A stretch of 64,000 bases of DNA from Tremella fuciformis. Its lineage: Eukaryota; Basidiomycota; Tremellomycetes; Tremellales; Tremellaceae. Positions 50,211 to 61,932 of this stretch are shown one piece after another; within the stretch, counting starts at the first letter, position 1; every line of letters begins with the position of its first letter. The stretch lies in the NCBI GenBank assembly GCA_032768795.1, contig CP136491.1:124001-188000 (forward strand), read 5' to 3'. The position numbers were made by a program, and so were the translations under genes. The notes under the pieces were generated by a model. That model was not told the DNA's origin. It was given only the letters and a program-made list of their open reading frames with translations, and made no database searches.

Positions 50211-50851
50211 GTTGCAGTCGAGAGTTAAAATTTGACGAGTGAAAGCAGGCCAACGTACAGCGCGTTGAGGTGCTGTAAATCAGCAGATACCCGAGGGATG
50301 GGCTTTATATATACTTCTAGCCCACCTGCAGTGTGACGAGGCTGATTTGCAATTGGACACCTTCGTGGCAAAAGGAGAAGCCTCCATCCTTTTACACCGG
50401 TTTTGAAAAAGGTCGCGAGTTGCAAAGATAGGTTGGCATTCTCCCATAGCTTCGCAAATGGGGTAGAGGGCTCCTTTTCGGGTGTTCGTCATCGTAACAA
50501 GGGCTCGTCAGGATTGCCTAAAAGCTGGGTTCGCATATACCACTCCTTACAATCCTGTTGGCAAAAGGCTCGCGACTTGGGCCGCGACTACTCAGAATCT
50601 CTTCATGACCGGACTGTATTGGAAATCTGCGCTACAAATTGATGCAGTATTTGCGTCACATCGAATCTCGACAAGCTTGCAGTCATCGAGACTGACAGCT
50701 CTTGCTCGTAGATACCTGTCTCGAGGCTGAAAAGTACGCATGCCATCACCTAGAATGTCATATGATAGGCGACGAGGCGTGTACATCAACGCGGTGTTTG
50801 ACTGAACTACAACTCTCTCCATGGCATCCTCCGGAGCGAGTCGGAAAGGCA
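50211..50851. other. Intergenic, promoter of the repeat protein
   Basis: About 640 bp. TATATAAAG on the minus strand (50303-50311) lies about 95 bp before the start at 50210. No gene is seen in the remainder. Confidence 0.5.
50303..50311 (-). promoter_or_regulatory. TATA-like element
   Basis: TATATAAAG on the minus strand, about 95 bp before the ATG at 50210. Confidence 0.45.
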
Positions 50852-52476
50852 TCAAGTGCCACCCCGCCGCCGCGGCTCGCTCTCCGCATCCAACTCCCCA
50901 GCGTCCTCGCCTTCCGGCTCGACATCCACGTCGGCCTCCCAGCCCTCCGGCTCCTCCTTGACCATGCCCGCCTCATCCAGCGGACTATCGCCGTCCTGAG
51001 ACGGGCCGGCCAAGCCGGCGCCCCCGTGCTCGCGCCAGTCCATGTCCATGTCCATCTCTTCGCCCGGCCGCAAGCCCGACGACGGCTCTTTAATACCCTT
51101 GCCGCGGGCACCGGGGATCGGGTCGACGCGGATACCTTGCCGCCGTAGGGTGTCTTCGAGATAGTGGATGTGCGCGACGGCCTTGCGCAGGATGATGGCC
51201 TTTGAGTCGGCGGCGATGGCGGTCGGGAGCGCCTGGCGCAGGTTCTGGAAGCCCGCGTTGATCGACCTGACTGTCAGCTCGGCGCGGGACCAAGCTCCAG
51301 GGAGTGAACTCACTCTCTGCGCTTCTGCTCAGACATGAGGTGTGCCAGGCGCCGGCTCTGTCCGGGCGGACCGGTGCCGGGGGTTTGAGGCGTCAACATG
51401 GCCTCGTCGCCCATGTCCATCCCCATCATCCCCGCCGGTCCCATTGCCATACCCATACCCATGCCCCTGTACCCGTGCGGCGGCCCTACGCCCACTCCGC
51501 GAGCAGGAGCGCTTGACGCGGAATGACTCCTCGCCCTGCCCATGCCCACGCCCGGGGCGTAGCTGTGATACTTGTCCGGCGAGTAGCTGCGGTTGATAGC
51601 CCGCAGAGGGGGCGAGTCGTCCTGCCGCGGCGGGGGCACGCGGGGGTCTCGCATGTCGCGCGGGTCGTAGTAGGACGGTCCGGCAGGCATGGCGGTACGG
51701 AGTGGCTGCTGGGCTTCGTGAGGCGAGTACCGCCGCCTGCTCGGACCGGGCACTGCATCGTAATACGAGGGGCGAAGCGCTTCTTCTCCTGGCGACTCGA
51801 GCGAGCGAGGCTGCTTGGTCGGCGCGGTGCTGGTCGTGCCGGACGTGGTAGGAAGGGTGGACTGTGGTCGACTGGACGCGGGCGACGACGAGCCGACGGA
51901 GATAGAGTGGATCGAGGGGAGCTGGCGCTGGGGCTGAGGGTGGTGAGTGTACTGGTTGCCGCCGGACGGCGAGCGATGCATCGACGGTCGCTGCTCGCGA
52001 TACTCGCTGAACCCCTCGTTGGGCGAGCCGAGGCCGAGCGAGGACAGAGGCGGGATCTCGCGCCCCGAGCTCCCGCCGAGTGACCCATACGATGCCGGTT
52101 CCATGCGCAAGGGCGCCGACGATCCCGGCGGAGGGAGTGTGATGCGTGGGAGCGCCTCAGAGGGGTACGACCCGCTCATGCGGCGCTGGTAGGGGTGGGT
52201 ACGGTGTGACTGGTGTGCAGCGCCCGGCGGCGAGCGTCCGGGTGGCGAGTATCGATAGCTGCCGTGCGGGTGGTGCAGGGGAGGCGGCTGGTTGCCTGGG
52301 ATGGGGATGGAGGTGCTCATTCTGGGCGACAGTCGTGGAGTCGTTGCTGATGCTGGCGAGCGCCGGCTCGACTCTGGCGGGGAGGGCTGCTGGCCGATTC
52401 GAGAGGAAGGGTTGTAGCTCGGGTGGAGATCCTGTGGCCGCTGGAGCTGACGGTGATGGGGGTTGGGTGAGGTCAT
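50852..52476 (-). CDS. bHLH transcription factor
   Basis: Exons 52476-51314 and 51266-50852, about 525 residues. The first 370 residues are Ser/Pro/His/Tyr-rich with a Met-Gly run (YRGMGMGMAMGP), typical of disordered activation or interaction regions. The bHLH domain spans the intron: basic region and helix 1 are RRLAHLMSEQKRRE joined to SINAGFQNLRQAL, then a loop and helix 2 (KAIILRKAVAHIHYLEDTL). The His/Glu/Arg pattern of the basic region fits E-box (CANNTG) binding, and it should dimerise and act in the nucleus. The tail is acidic. The start ATG at 52476 is followed by a plausible unstructured end. Target genes are unknown; about 5 kb of gene-free DNA upstream suggests complex control. 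Confidence 0.9.
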
Positions 52477-55400
52477 TCCCCCCTCTCCGCGACGAGCGTT
52501 CTTATATGCCTCGCTCGACGCGGTTCGAAGGGGGGTGGTCGAGGTGCCCTGTCGTCGCTTTTAGCTCGAGAGACGGACGGGTACCGGGGATCTAGTCCCA
52601 AGGATGCCTGGCGGCAAGCGAGCAGGCAGGCCGGTCGGCAAGCTGGCTGGCAGGCAAGCGGTCGAGCAGGCGCGCAGTGGGTGAGGTGGACACGCAACGG
52701 GGTGTCTGCCTGTCGGGCGGCGTCCGGATTGATTTCGGGAGAAGCTCGAGTTGCGTATGACCCTCACAGCAGCCGAGGCGAGGTGACGGATGCCCAGGTA
52801 ATGTACTCGAGGGATGGAGCGAAAAAATTCCTTGTGCACGGAATCGCCCTCCTCCCTTGCCTTGCTCACACGGTCACCTTGACGTGTCTGGTCTGGTCTG
52901 GTGTTCTAGAACGGTCAGAGCACGAGGATCGGCGAGGTCAGCCGGGGCCGATAACAACACGCCCAATAGGTGACTGGCGGGCGTGGGGCCTCCCACGCCA
53001 GAAGCTCTCTCGCACTGGCTCTCTCCGGTCTAGCTCGAGATAGTTTGGCTTGCCTTTGGTCTGTCCGGACGAGTGATGACGACTAGTGCGAGATCACGGC
53101 CAACGGCGTATCGCCTTGCCTTGCTGCAAAGGGGCGGCGAGCGGCAAGCGACCACGGACGACGGATGGCTGATGGACGATGGGCGGAGACGAGGGCGGGA
53201 TCAGGCAACGTGACCGAGGTGCAGGAACCGTCCACTGTACTCGACGGGAGCACGCTGCGAGTGTTGGATGGGTTGAGACTGGGTAGAGGTGCGAGATGAC
53301 GACGTCGATAAGATGCCTTTCGAACGTGTGTGTGCTTCTGCGGATGAATGGGTGGGGAGGCCGGACGAGTGGATACAGAGAGGGGCGGCCAAGCGAGTGG
53401 AATGAAAGCGATGCGAGCGAGATGATGAGTGACGTGAGCCGTGCGTGTACGCGCGCGCGCGGCGAGAAATCAGAAAAAAACGACTTGTCGTCACTGATTT
53501 ATTACGTTGCGACGCTACTCCCCACCCCCACCTCGTGTTATCGCTGCTTGTTGTCGATGTCGATGTCGATGCCGATGTCGTCCCTGGGCGTGATCTGATG
53601 ACGTCTCAGGCGTGGCTCGAGCGTGTCAAGCATGTGTCCCTGCCGACGGACAGCGGACGGCAGTGTACAGAACAGGTCCCTCGGCGTGGATGACGATGGC
53701 GGGATGGTATGCCGAAAGATACACCCGAGACTGACTCGTCGTCGTCGCCGTTCCTTTCGAGGGCGCAACGATCACAATCGCGAGCGAAGGAGAGGAGCGA
53801 GCGAGAAATACGGAATGGGATGCTGCAGATCCGTACACGGCTCCGAGAGTCGGGGCGTAGAGGGTAGCCAGGAGTTGGCTTGGGAGTGGTCCGAGGGTCG
53901 CCAAAGAAGAGGATGATGGCGGTGATGTTTCTGATGACGATGACGACGCAGGGGACGACAACGAGGACGATAGCGATGATGGGCTCCCTTCTCTTCCTTC
54001 CTCTCGGCTGTCGGGATGCTTGCCTGTGTCTGATACCGGTCCGGTGACCACGCGACGATCGAGTGCGCCAACGAGGGACCTTGCCAAAGGAATGTCGGGT
54101 ATTGGCTCGTGTCTGTTGGGGTGGTGGACGGGGGAGGCGGAAGGGAAGGAGGCAGCGGCAACGCCCTCTACGACGAGTGGGGAGAGGGGATGATCACCTG
54201 ATACACGTCCCCTCGACTTCACTCCCCTTGGAGTCTGTTAAGCGAAGTCGGAAGTGGGTCAGGTGATAGGTGCTAGCTCGGTGCCCTCTTTTGGCTGATG
54301 TCTGATCGCCGTCTTGGTCGATGTCGAGGACAAAAAGGGAATCCTTTGATGGCTTTGAACCTGTCCTGTTGATGACCCTCCCTTGCCGTCTTTCCCGCGG
54401 ATCAACAACAGCGCCCTCCTTTGGTGACTCGCAGCGACGGTGGCAGGCAAGCTTCAAGAGATAGAGTGGAGGGAAGATGGATTGAACGGTGTTGGGATAA
54501 AGGAGAACTATCACAACGGAAGATCACAAAGGACGAGAGACGACTGCTCGCGTGGTGCTGCTAGGTAGGTGGAGAGTGTCGATCGCTGGCTGAGAAAGTT
54601 TCGGCGATGTGATGATGATGATGCGGCCCAGGGTCGCGAGCGAAGGGTGGTTTTAGCCTTACAGATTTGGGGGCCACGGCGAAGATCCGTCCACCTGGCT
54701 GCTGGCCCGTGCGAGAGTCAAAGTGTGCTCGTGCTTTGGAAATGCAGCTGTCCGTGCTGTCTTTCGAGCCTCGGGCACGGTCTCGGGGCGCGACTCGGAG
54801 CGTCGGCCGGTGGGTCGGGAGCGTCCTACTCAGCGAAGAGCGGTGCGGTGCAGTGCAGTGCAGCGAGCAACAGGGCGAGGCGGGCTCGAGAGTGATCGAC
54901 CGGCAGATTATGCTTGACGGGCTACGACTTGAGTGTCAGCGGGGACTAGTGAATCTGCATTCAGGGCGGACGTACAGTGCAGTGGGACCACGTCGGGGGT
55001 CGCGTGTCGTCTTTGGATCTCTGGAAACCCCGGCGGCGCACAGGTACGCCCAGCGCCCAGCTTCGGGTCGGGGTCGAGTCGCCAGGGTGCAGTCACACGG
55101 GTGACTCAGGACCGAAATGAGGCCCGCTGGGACTCCACGGAACCGGTACCGCCAGCTGTGCTTGGCCTCTTGTTTTGGTGAGTGACCTGGGAAACTCGCA
55201 GAAGCGTACGGGACTGCGAGCGAGGGCCTGATGGACGCAAGACCTATCACATGTCCTGCTTCTTGAGTGTTCTGGCCTGTTCTCCTTTTTTTTTCCTCGA
55301 CCTTCTGCTCCCGACCGACCGACCGAATGAAAGTTGGATGGACCGACGGGTCTAACTGACTGACTACAGGACGAGAGAAAAATAAAGTGAGGTGGTGCTT

Positions 55401-57692
55401 GCTCGGCAGTCACCTGCAGCTGCCGATCGCGTAAAACGCCACCGCCCGCGCCGATTTGCCCGTCCGTAAGCTCGCCCGTCCAGGTGTTCCCAGCTGCCCA
55501 GGTGGCCCAGGTGATGATCACGCCTGCTCGGGGTCCAAATATCCTGTAGACTGTGTGAGATCGCCCGACTCCGCTTCGGTGTCGGAGCGCAATGTAATCC
55601 AATCCAATCCAATTCTACCTTATCCTGTCCCAGCAGATCGGACCCTTGGGGTCATTCCACGCCTTTACGTCGGATAAATGCCGGTCGACACCAAAGCACC
55701 GCCCCGACACGGCTGGCTGGCTGGCTGGTACGGTGTATTGCCCTCGGGCCTCGGGAGCAGAGAACAAGAAAGAAGAGAGAAAAACGAAAAACGCCACGGC
55801 GTGTCATCGACCGTACCTCTTGTCTGCCTGCGTGTCGTCGTAGCCCCTCGGCATGCTTCAATAAGCATTCCGACTCGGGAGTGCGCGACCTGCCCCGTCC
55901 CTCGACCCTTGATCAGCCCGACTCCTCGACACGCCTGTGCACCATCTCCGATCGGCATTCATGCCCGCTCGTCGACGCTCATCGCTCTTCTCCCAGTGGC
56001 GTGCTGCCCCTCGCGCTCGCCAAGCAACGCACCCTGTAATTTGGAATGCCCAGAGGCGTTGGACACGCTCCTGAATACACTCCATCGAGCCAGATCTGCC
56101 CTCTGCCGCCTGCTCTCGTAAACGCGGTCTCCACTCCGCTTCCGAGTGCCCCTGGGTACCCGCCCGTCGGCGCACTAAAACAATTAGGCATGACCACGGT
56201 AAGCCTACACGCGCTTCTGATCCCGAGTGATCCCGAGTGCACCCATCGACCTGCGCCGCAGTAGCACCACCGGCCGCTCTAGCCGCCCCCCTGTCTTAGC
56301 GTCGTGGCTCTCTATGTCTTTTTTGCTTTTTGTTTTTTCTCTTCTTTCTGATCCCGCTCGCGAAGGCGCAAGCGCGAGAAGCAAGCCGACGGCTTATACT
56401 TGTCCCGAGCCTCCAGAAGAGGGGGGACGAAGGGGGGAAGCCGCAGTGCAGCCGTCGGAGGTTTCGGCCAAGCCTGTTCACCTGGAAATCAGGGACATTT
56501 AAGCAGTCTCATCCCGATCGACAGTTCGACTAGCTTCCGCTCCTGCTCCACCCCGTGGAATCTCGACACTCCGAGGGGCTTCCGATTCGGACTGTTACTT
56601 GCCGCAGACACTGTAAAACCGTCAACGTGATGTGACGAGATGACATCGACATCGTCCATGATTGGCGAGGATCGATTCCCCTCTTCCCTCTCTCACATGC
56701 CTACCCTCAATTGCTGCTGACTCCCGGCATTGGAGCTTAGCACTACGCTTGAAGCGTGCGGCGTTAGAGGGGTCCGTAATGGCTAAATGAGATGCTTCCG
56801 TCATCTTGGCTTTATCAAGCACGCGGTTAGTAACTGCCTGACCCGCCCGCGCGGCAGGTCCCCGAGGCCCGTGGCGCTGCTGGTTATCACCTGTCTCCTA
56901 AACATGTGGTCTCGGGCGCTAGGTCTATCGTCAAGAGGATAAAAGCCCCTCGACGTCACCCCCCTATACGCCTCCTCGGATGCCTCGGATAAATCCTGGG
57001 ATTTAGACATTGGCATTGGCGAGCCTCCGACAGGTCAGGTCTCAGCCCAGGATCGTCGTGATCTGCACAGCGCTGCACCTCTCTCCCATCCTGACGATCA
57101 GGGCGTCCCGAGCACATGGAATCACATGCTGCATGCACGCTCGGGGAGCGCCCGCTCACATGCCGATTGACATTGGCGAGGCAAACAAGTACCGGGTCGG
57201 CACGTCCGATCGGGCCGAAAGCCACTCCAGCCTCAGAATCGTTCCGAGCCTCGAGCAGTCACGTAACGCGCCTCCCTCAACGATGCCAGAGCACGTCGAC
57301 GGTCGTACGTTCTGTTGTCACCCCCCGTGGCGATGGCGTTCTGTGGGAATTGAACTCTGTTGCGCGGCAGAACATTCCAATGACAGGAAGCGAGCAACAG
57401 AATCACGAATCTGCTACATTACCAGCACGAGCGGGGAATGTGCCCGCGTAGGTTGAGAGATCTGGGAGGCGTCGCTCGTCTCGGGCAGCAATACCGCCTC
57501 TTCTCCGTCCAGATGAGCGGGATCTGATGTTCGACCATGCCTGCCCCACAGCAATGGCTCTGCGACCGTATCGCAAGGAATAGCCCCCCTCGGTCTGATC
57601 AGACAACAGAGACTTGACCGGCTGGTCTGTCATTTGGGAATCGACCGTGTATTGAGACACTTGACGTGCATAAGATTCGCATGACCACGGTG
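52477..57692. other. 5.2-kb region without a supportable gene
   Basis: I find no frame with domain, splice or composition support on either strand. The region is GC-rich with many simple repeats: a GCAGGC/GGCTGGCAGGC-rich stretch at 52600-52680, GATGTC repeats at 53555-53580, a GATGAT run near 54610, and a GGCT tetranucleotide run at 55710-55730. The first part probably holds promoter and leader of the bHLH gene. A noncoding RNA or small multi-exon gene could be missed here. Confidence 0.5.
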
Positions 57693-58457
57693 CTAAAGAC
57701 TGCTACCCAACCAAGAACGGACCTTTTCGCTGGCGCTCATTGGGATCGACTGCTCCTCGACGTTATCGACAGTATACATCAAGGTGCTTCTCAACTGAAG
57801 ACCCTCCGCGCGTCCTAGAGCGCTAACGTCCCTTGCGCTGCCCGCAGATATGACAGTGACGGGCGTGCGGGTCTGTCGCGGGGTCCGAGAGTACTCATAG
57901 TCGTTCTCGACTTCGCGAGCATCGATCGTCTTCTCAAAGCTCCCAGGACTCGCGCAGTCGAAATCGTCAATCGTCCTCTGGCTGAGCGGGTTGTAATTGG
58001 GGGCTCGACCAGGCTGGCGTCTGGCCCGGGTCTCAATGGTCACCTTGCCTATGCTGACCTCGATCGCAGACGGCTCTGTCTCTTGTCGACGATGATTGAG
58101 CGAGAGCTTGAGCGTCAGGGTCAACGCATGCGAGCCATGATGTGTTATCTCTTTGTTGCGGAACATGCTATACCCATCAAGCGAGAGTGGTCCGGTTGTG
58201 AGCTCGACCTCGTATGGGAGACCGATACCTGCCGATTTGAGCACGATGCTTGTGGACGTGAGTATCGGTCGATAGTCTCGGTCCTCTGACCGACGCGCTG
58301 CTTCTTCTTGCAGCAGCAGCTGCAGCGGCGTCTGCTTTAGCTCTAGGAAAGGCTTTCTTGCGGTCTGGTGCCATTCACCCGTCAACGAATTGGCTTCTTG
58401 CTCGAGCAGGGCCTCGAATATGAACGAAGGACGAGCTACAGATGACGCGACTTCCAT
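57693..58457 (-). CDS. Group B paralog 1, unknown function
   Basis: 254 residues, one exon; the first ATG in frame is at 58457. Similar to the next genes by the block LTSTSIVLKSAGIGLPYEVELTTG, which aligns with MSSTSLALKAPKEGDPYRLSLAS in group B paralog 2. After it comes a repeated hydrophobic-alternating pattern (ALTLTLKLSL, SIGKVTIETRAR) that suggests a beta-rich fold, then a Thr/Arg-rich loop and a final strand (LQLRSTLMYTVDN). No signal peptide, membrane segment or known motif. It is the shortest and most diverged complete member, and it lacks the W-x2-TL-x-A-x-L motif of its neighbours. Confidence 0.65.
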   Translation of the reverse strand: MEVASSVARPSFIFEALLEQEANSLTGEWHQTARKPFLELKQTPLQLLLQEEAARRSEDRDYRPILTSTSIVLKSAGIGLPYEVELTTGPLSLDGYSMFRNKEITHHGSHALTLTLKLSLNHRRQETEPSAIEVSIGKVTIETRARRQPGRAPNYNPLSQRTIDDFDCASPGSFEKTIDAREVENDYEYSRTPRQTRTPVTVISAGSARDVSALGRAEGLQLRSTLMYTVDNVEEQSIPMSASEKVRSWLGSSL

Positions 58458-59667
58458 GTTGAGGGGCAACAGATGTTAGGTGTGTCCTGTTAGCAGAAGC
58501 GGCGTGAGGAGGATGCAGACAACTGTGCTGAAGATAGGCTTGGCAGCTTTATGAATGGTCGCGCTCCAGACTAACTCCGGGGTTGCTTCGAAAGTGCGAA
58601 CCCCGTCAGTCGGATGTCCGACGAGGCAACACGCATCGTCAATCCTTCCATTGTGTGCCCGGCGAGGTGAAGCGGAAGGAGACTTACGGTGGGAGATTGC
58701 CTCAGACACTGCAGAAGATACCCGTCAGGAAGCTCAATCACAGTGAGATGCAGGAGGACAGTATGAACGGCTGCTCGTGTGCTGGGTCGACCGACAGCGA
58801 CACGACCAGCGTTGCCCACATCACTAGACCGTCATGGACTCATGGGAACACAATGATTTGGCCTGTTGGCATCCCATGACGCTCATCCTCCCCCAACGAA
58901 GCCGGGTGACAAAGGGGTAGAGACTGGTTTAGCGAGGTTGAGCGCCAACTTGATACGAAGAGAGACCATGGATTTTCTGGCCTCTTGCGCAGAGTATATG
59001 TAACGCGGAGCATTTGATTGCTAATATGACCCGTGAGTGGGCTCCCAACGTAGTCCCGCCTGCCAGTGAGAGCGCTTGATGCTGAGTATGCTTCTCACCC
59101 ATGGCCGCACAAAATAGATTCAGAATATGCCTCTACAAGCGGGGCGCGGAGCGCAAGCAAGAGGCTACTTCTTCCGGGCCAGCAAGGGGTCTAACCCCAC
59201 CAACAATGTATCCTGGTGTATGATGGGCGGCCCCCGAGCGGGAACGGCTGCTAGTCTGGAAGGAGAGCTTGACACAAGAGTTAGCAAGGCGGATGGAGCT
59301 TCCAATGATGGGAAGGCGCAAACCTGTTTCATATGCGATATCTGGCGACATCGAATTCTAGACTCAGCTTCGAGTCAACTGACTGATGAGTGAAGCTTGC
59401 AAGAGTGAAGTTTGCAAGACTGCAAAGCGGAGGGACCCCTGCTGTCACACGGGACTGGCCATAGAGGCGCTTTGGGGAATAATGATATCTGCATGCGATG
59501 ATGAATCAGAGTGCCGGCCGGAACGGAATCTACGGTGATGCAGTACTGTACCGGGAAGTGAAGCGAGGGTGATGAAACCTTGTCAAATCTTACAGTAGGA
59601 GATGAACTACGGCCGGCGGGGAAACGGGAAGGCAGCCACCAGTGGCTTATCAATGAAAGCGCACGGT
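58458..59667. other. Intergenic in group B
   Basis: About 1.2 kb. Short plus-strand frames at 59127-59393 and 58583-58879 have no support. I see no clear feature. Confidence 0.45.
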
Positions 59668-60654
59668 TCAGCCCTTCGTGGAAGGGCGCTCTTCGGTGGT
59701 CTCTGAAAAGGGAGAAACGGAACAGTTCAAGGTGACATACGCCTCAGGGTGTAGATTCTTGAGGGCCTCAGTAAAGGCGGGCTGATTGAAGGTGAATGTC
59801 CAGACGTCGGCCTCACCTCCCGTGACCCCTTTTATCTGGTTGCTTGTTGGAAAATATTGGCCGACGTCTAAGTTCTCGTTGGATTCCCCTGATAGGTCGG
59901 GGTCAGGCATTGTACTGTTGTCACGCAGCAAAAGGGAGGAATCTCTGAGCGAGATCATTGGCATACCCGGGTTGATGTGGGTCCCCAAAATGCTGCTATG
60001 GCACTGTTCGCTGAGAGACGGGCACTGATCGATTCTGTGTGCCAGTGTCTTAGTGCCCAGGTTGGCTACGAGCGTTTCCGGCCATCCCGAAGCGCGCTGA
60101 AAGACTTTGGGAGATCCATTTCCCATGACACCAACAGAGAGTCGGAGCTCTGTTTTTAGCATATGAGTCACGTCTCTGCCATGACTTCTCATCTCATCGT
60201 CCTCGGAGAGGCTGGTTTCGAGCTGGAGAAAGGACCCAGCAAAGTCTTCAGACGCAAGGCTCAGTCTGTATGGATCACCCTCTTTCGGCGCCTTCAACGC
60301 CAGGGAGGTTGACGACATGAGCTTTTCCTCAGGGCTGGCGGAGGGGCCCATTTCTTCTTCGGCCCGTTTGAAAGCCTCAGTGAGTTCTGCGCCTTCTGGC
60401 AGGTATAACTTTAGATTATTGTGAGATCCCACCCGATCATGTATAATCATGGCATCCGGCCAGTGTCCCCATTCCAGATGGTAGATCAGCTTTCGGGCCG
60501 ACCAGCCTCTGAAGACGACCGACTGTGAGTGGCGGGTAAGCGGCGTGGAATCAGAATCGTCGGAGGCTTTGGATCGTGCAAAGACTGGTTGGTCGTTCAT
60601 ATCATTGATTGAGATGTTGCTATTCGAAGGTTCGAGAGAGGGCTTGTTCGACAT
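59668..60654 (-). CDS. Group B paralog 2, unknown function
   Basis: 328 residues, one exon, start ATG at 60654 with a TATATATA palindrome 34-41 bp upstream. Conserved group B blocks in order: ELTEAFKRAEEEMGPSASPE, MSSTSLALKAPKEGDPYRLS, LKTELRLSVGVMGNGSP, GWPETLVANLGTKTLAHRI, FPTSNQIKGVTGG, and the last strand YVTLNCSVSPFSE. This is the best-preserved member and defines the family: a variable Ser/Asp-rich N-terminus, a helix, then several beta strands. There is no signal peptide. No known domain is recognised. The general layout (variable start, strands, helix, terminal strand) resembles group A, though direct sequence similarity is too weak to prove common origin. Confidence 0.75.
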   Translation of the reverse strand: MSNKPSLEPSNSNISINDMNDQPVFARSKASDDSDSTPLTRHSQSVVFRGWSARKLIYHLEWGHWPDAMIIHDRVGSHNNLKLYLPEGAELTEAFKRAEEEMGPSASPEEKLMSSTSLALKAPKEGDPYRLSLASEDFAGSFLQLETSLSEDDEMRSHGRDVTHMLKTELRLSVGVMGNGSPKVFQRASGWPETLVANLGTKTLAHRIDQCPSLSEQCHSSILGTHINPGMPMISLRDSSLLLRDNSTMPDPDLSGESNENLDVGQYFPTSNQIKGVTGGEADVWTFTFNQPAFTEALKNLHPEAYVTLNCSVSPFSETTEERPSTKG

Positions 60655-60684
60655 GTTGGTTGAGCGAACTCTGAAGGTCTGGTT

Positions 60685-60698
60685 CTGTATATATACAG
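60685..60698 (-). promoter_or_regulatory. TATA palindrome CTGTATATATACAG
   Basis: A perfect 14-bp palindrome containing TATATATA, 31-44 bp before the ATG of group B paralog 2. Confidence 0.6.
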
Positions 60699-61077
60699 TA
60701 CATTCGCAAAAGCCACGGAGTACAATGGAGCCAACGACAAAGGAAAAACCAGCTGAAAAGCTTTATGGAGAAGGCAGCGGGCAAGACTTTTCTATAGCTC
60801 AGAAGGCTGATCTCGAGACTACCCATTATATCCAGTACGAGATTCTGCACCCGACCGAGAGGGTCAGCCTGGTGAAGCATGGGGGAACAGGGGAGGTCTG
60901 AGCACAAGCGCGCGCTGCACTCTAGTCAAAACCCACAGAGGATCCCTGGGCTTAGCCGCAGGATCTGCCGGGCGGCATGTTATTCGCTCTCGCTGTACCT
61001 TGCACCTCAGAAGTGAGACCTCACACACATCCTTCACAGGATCTTCTCCTTTCGTTTATACACGAGAAATTCTATGC
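60699..61077. other. Intergenic in group B
   Basis: About 380 bp. A 59-codon plus-strand frame starting at 60724 exists but has no supporting feature. Confidence 0.45.
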
Positions 61078-61932
61078 CTATCGGGTGAGGTGGGTGTTCT
61101 CGTCTTCTGATGACGGCGACACTGGGACAAAGTCGAGTTCAATCGAAACATGCAGCCGGGTATCCAGTGCGTCGAGCTCTTCTTGAGCCACAGAGGGCAT
61201 GGCAAAGAATAACACATCGCGATTCTGGCCATTCATAGTCACAATTGGGTGACTGGTTTTGAAACCCTTATTGATATATTGTCTCGCTGCGGTAGATTCA
61301 CTCTCCCATGTGTCGTGACTGACCTGCTTGGATAGAGCCACCTTTAATTCGGTCAGGAACCATATATGAGACCTGTTGCCCAGATTGACGAATCCCTCGC
61401 TGGAATCCAAAGGGTACCTATTACATCGCTGATTTAGGGTGTACTCACGGAGCTTGGCGGACAGCGTTGCTGACCATGCCTTCTGGCGGCATAAAGATGC
61501 AAAAGTCCCGTCCTCTTTTCGGACAAGTATCTTAACTTGGAAGGTCGGTTTGAGAGTGTGGGATGGGCTCATGATATCCCCCTCACTGCCTGTTTTCAAG
61601 TCGACGATTCTGGAGGTCCCGTCAAGAACACTCTTATACTCGCACTCGGGCTCAGCCGTAAAGAACAGCTGAGTGCGATGCAGCATCTGATTTGGTAATT
61701 CCTCGGAGAACAGGGTGGCGATGGTTCCAGTTAACTCAAGATCGATCTGACGCTTGCGGTTCGACAACGTCTTGAATCTGATTACAGGCCTTTCAATTGC
61801 CTTGAGAGCTCGTGGCAGTCCCGTCTTGCCAGAGGCAGCTCCTGCCGATGTGTTCTTGATGAGAGTCGAATGCTCCCCTGCAGGCTGTTGCGGGTCTGTG
61901 TCTTCCAGGCTTGACATTGCGAGGTTGTGCAT
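61078..61932 (-). CDS. Group B paralog 3, unknown function
   Basis: 284 residues, one exon; the first ATG is at 61932 (the frame upstream has none). It shares TLKPTFQVKILVRKEDGTFA and the motif KAWSATLSAKLREYTLNQRC, which aligns with SGWPETLVANLGTKTLAHRI of paralog 2, and ends LHVSIELDFVPVSPSSED, the group's last strand with an acidic tail. The N-terminal part carries RFKTLSNRKRQIDLELTGTI and FFTAEPECEYKSVL, the latter in the position of the STS-LxLK block. No recognised domain. Cys are few, and no secretion signal is present. Confidence 0.72.
   Translation of the reverse strand: MHNLAMSSLEDTDPQQPAGEHSTLIKNTSAGAASGKTGLPRALKAIERPVIRFKTLSNRKRQIDLELTGTIATLFSEELPNQMLHRTQLFFTAEPECEYKSVLDGTSRIVDLKTGSEGDIMSPSHTLKPTFQVKILVRKEDGTFASLCRQKAWSATLSAKLREYTLNQRCNRYPLDSSEGFVNLGNRSHIWFLTELKVALSKQVSHDTWESESTAARQYINKGFKTSHPIVTMNGQNRDVLFFAMPSVAQEELDALDTRLHVSIELDFVPVSPSSEDENTHLTR

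Noticed and set aside
53626..54222. 198-codon minus-strand frame in the gene-free region
   Set aside because: Low-complexity Ser/Pro sequence over a simple-repeat-rich stretch, with no splice or domain support.
56655..56690. tRNA B-box-like sequence (GGATCGATTCC)
   Set aside because: No matching A box at the right distance and no cloverleaf arms.
60724..60903. 59-codon plus-strand frame next to group B paralog 2
   Set aside because: Short, no repeat of it elsewhere, no domain; could be real but not supportable.
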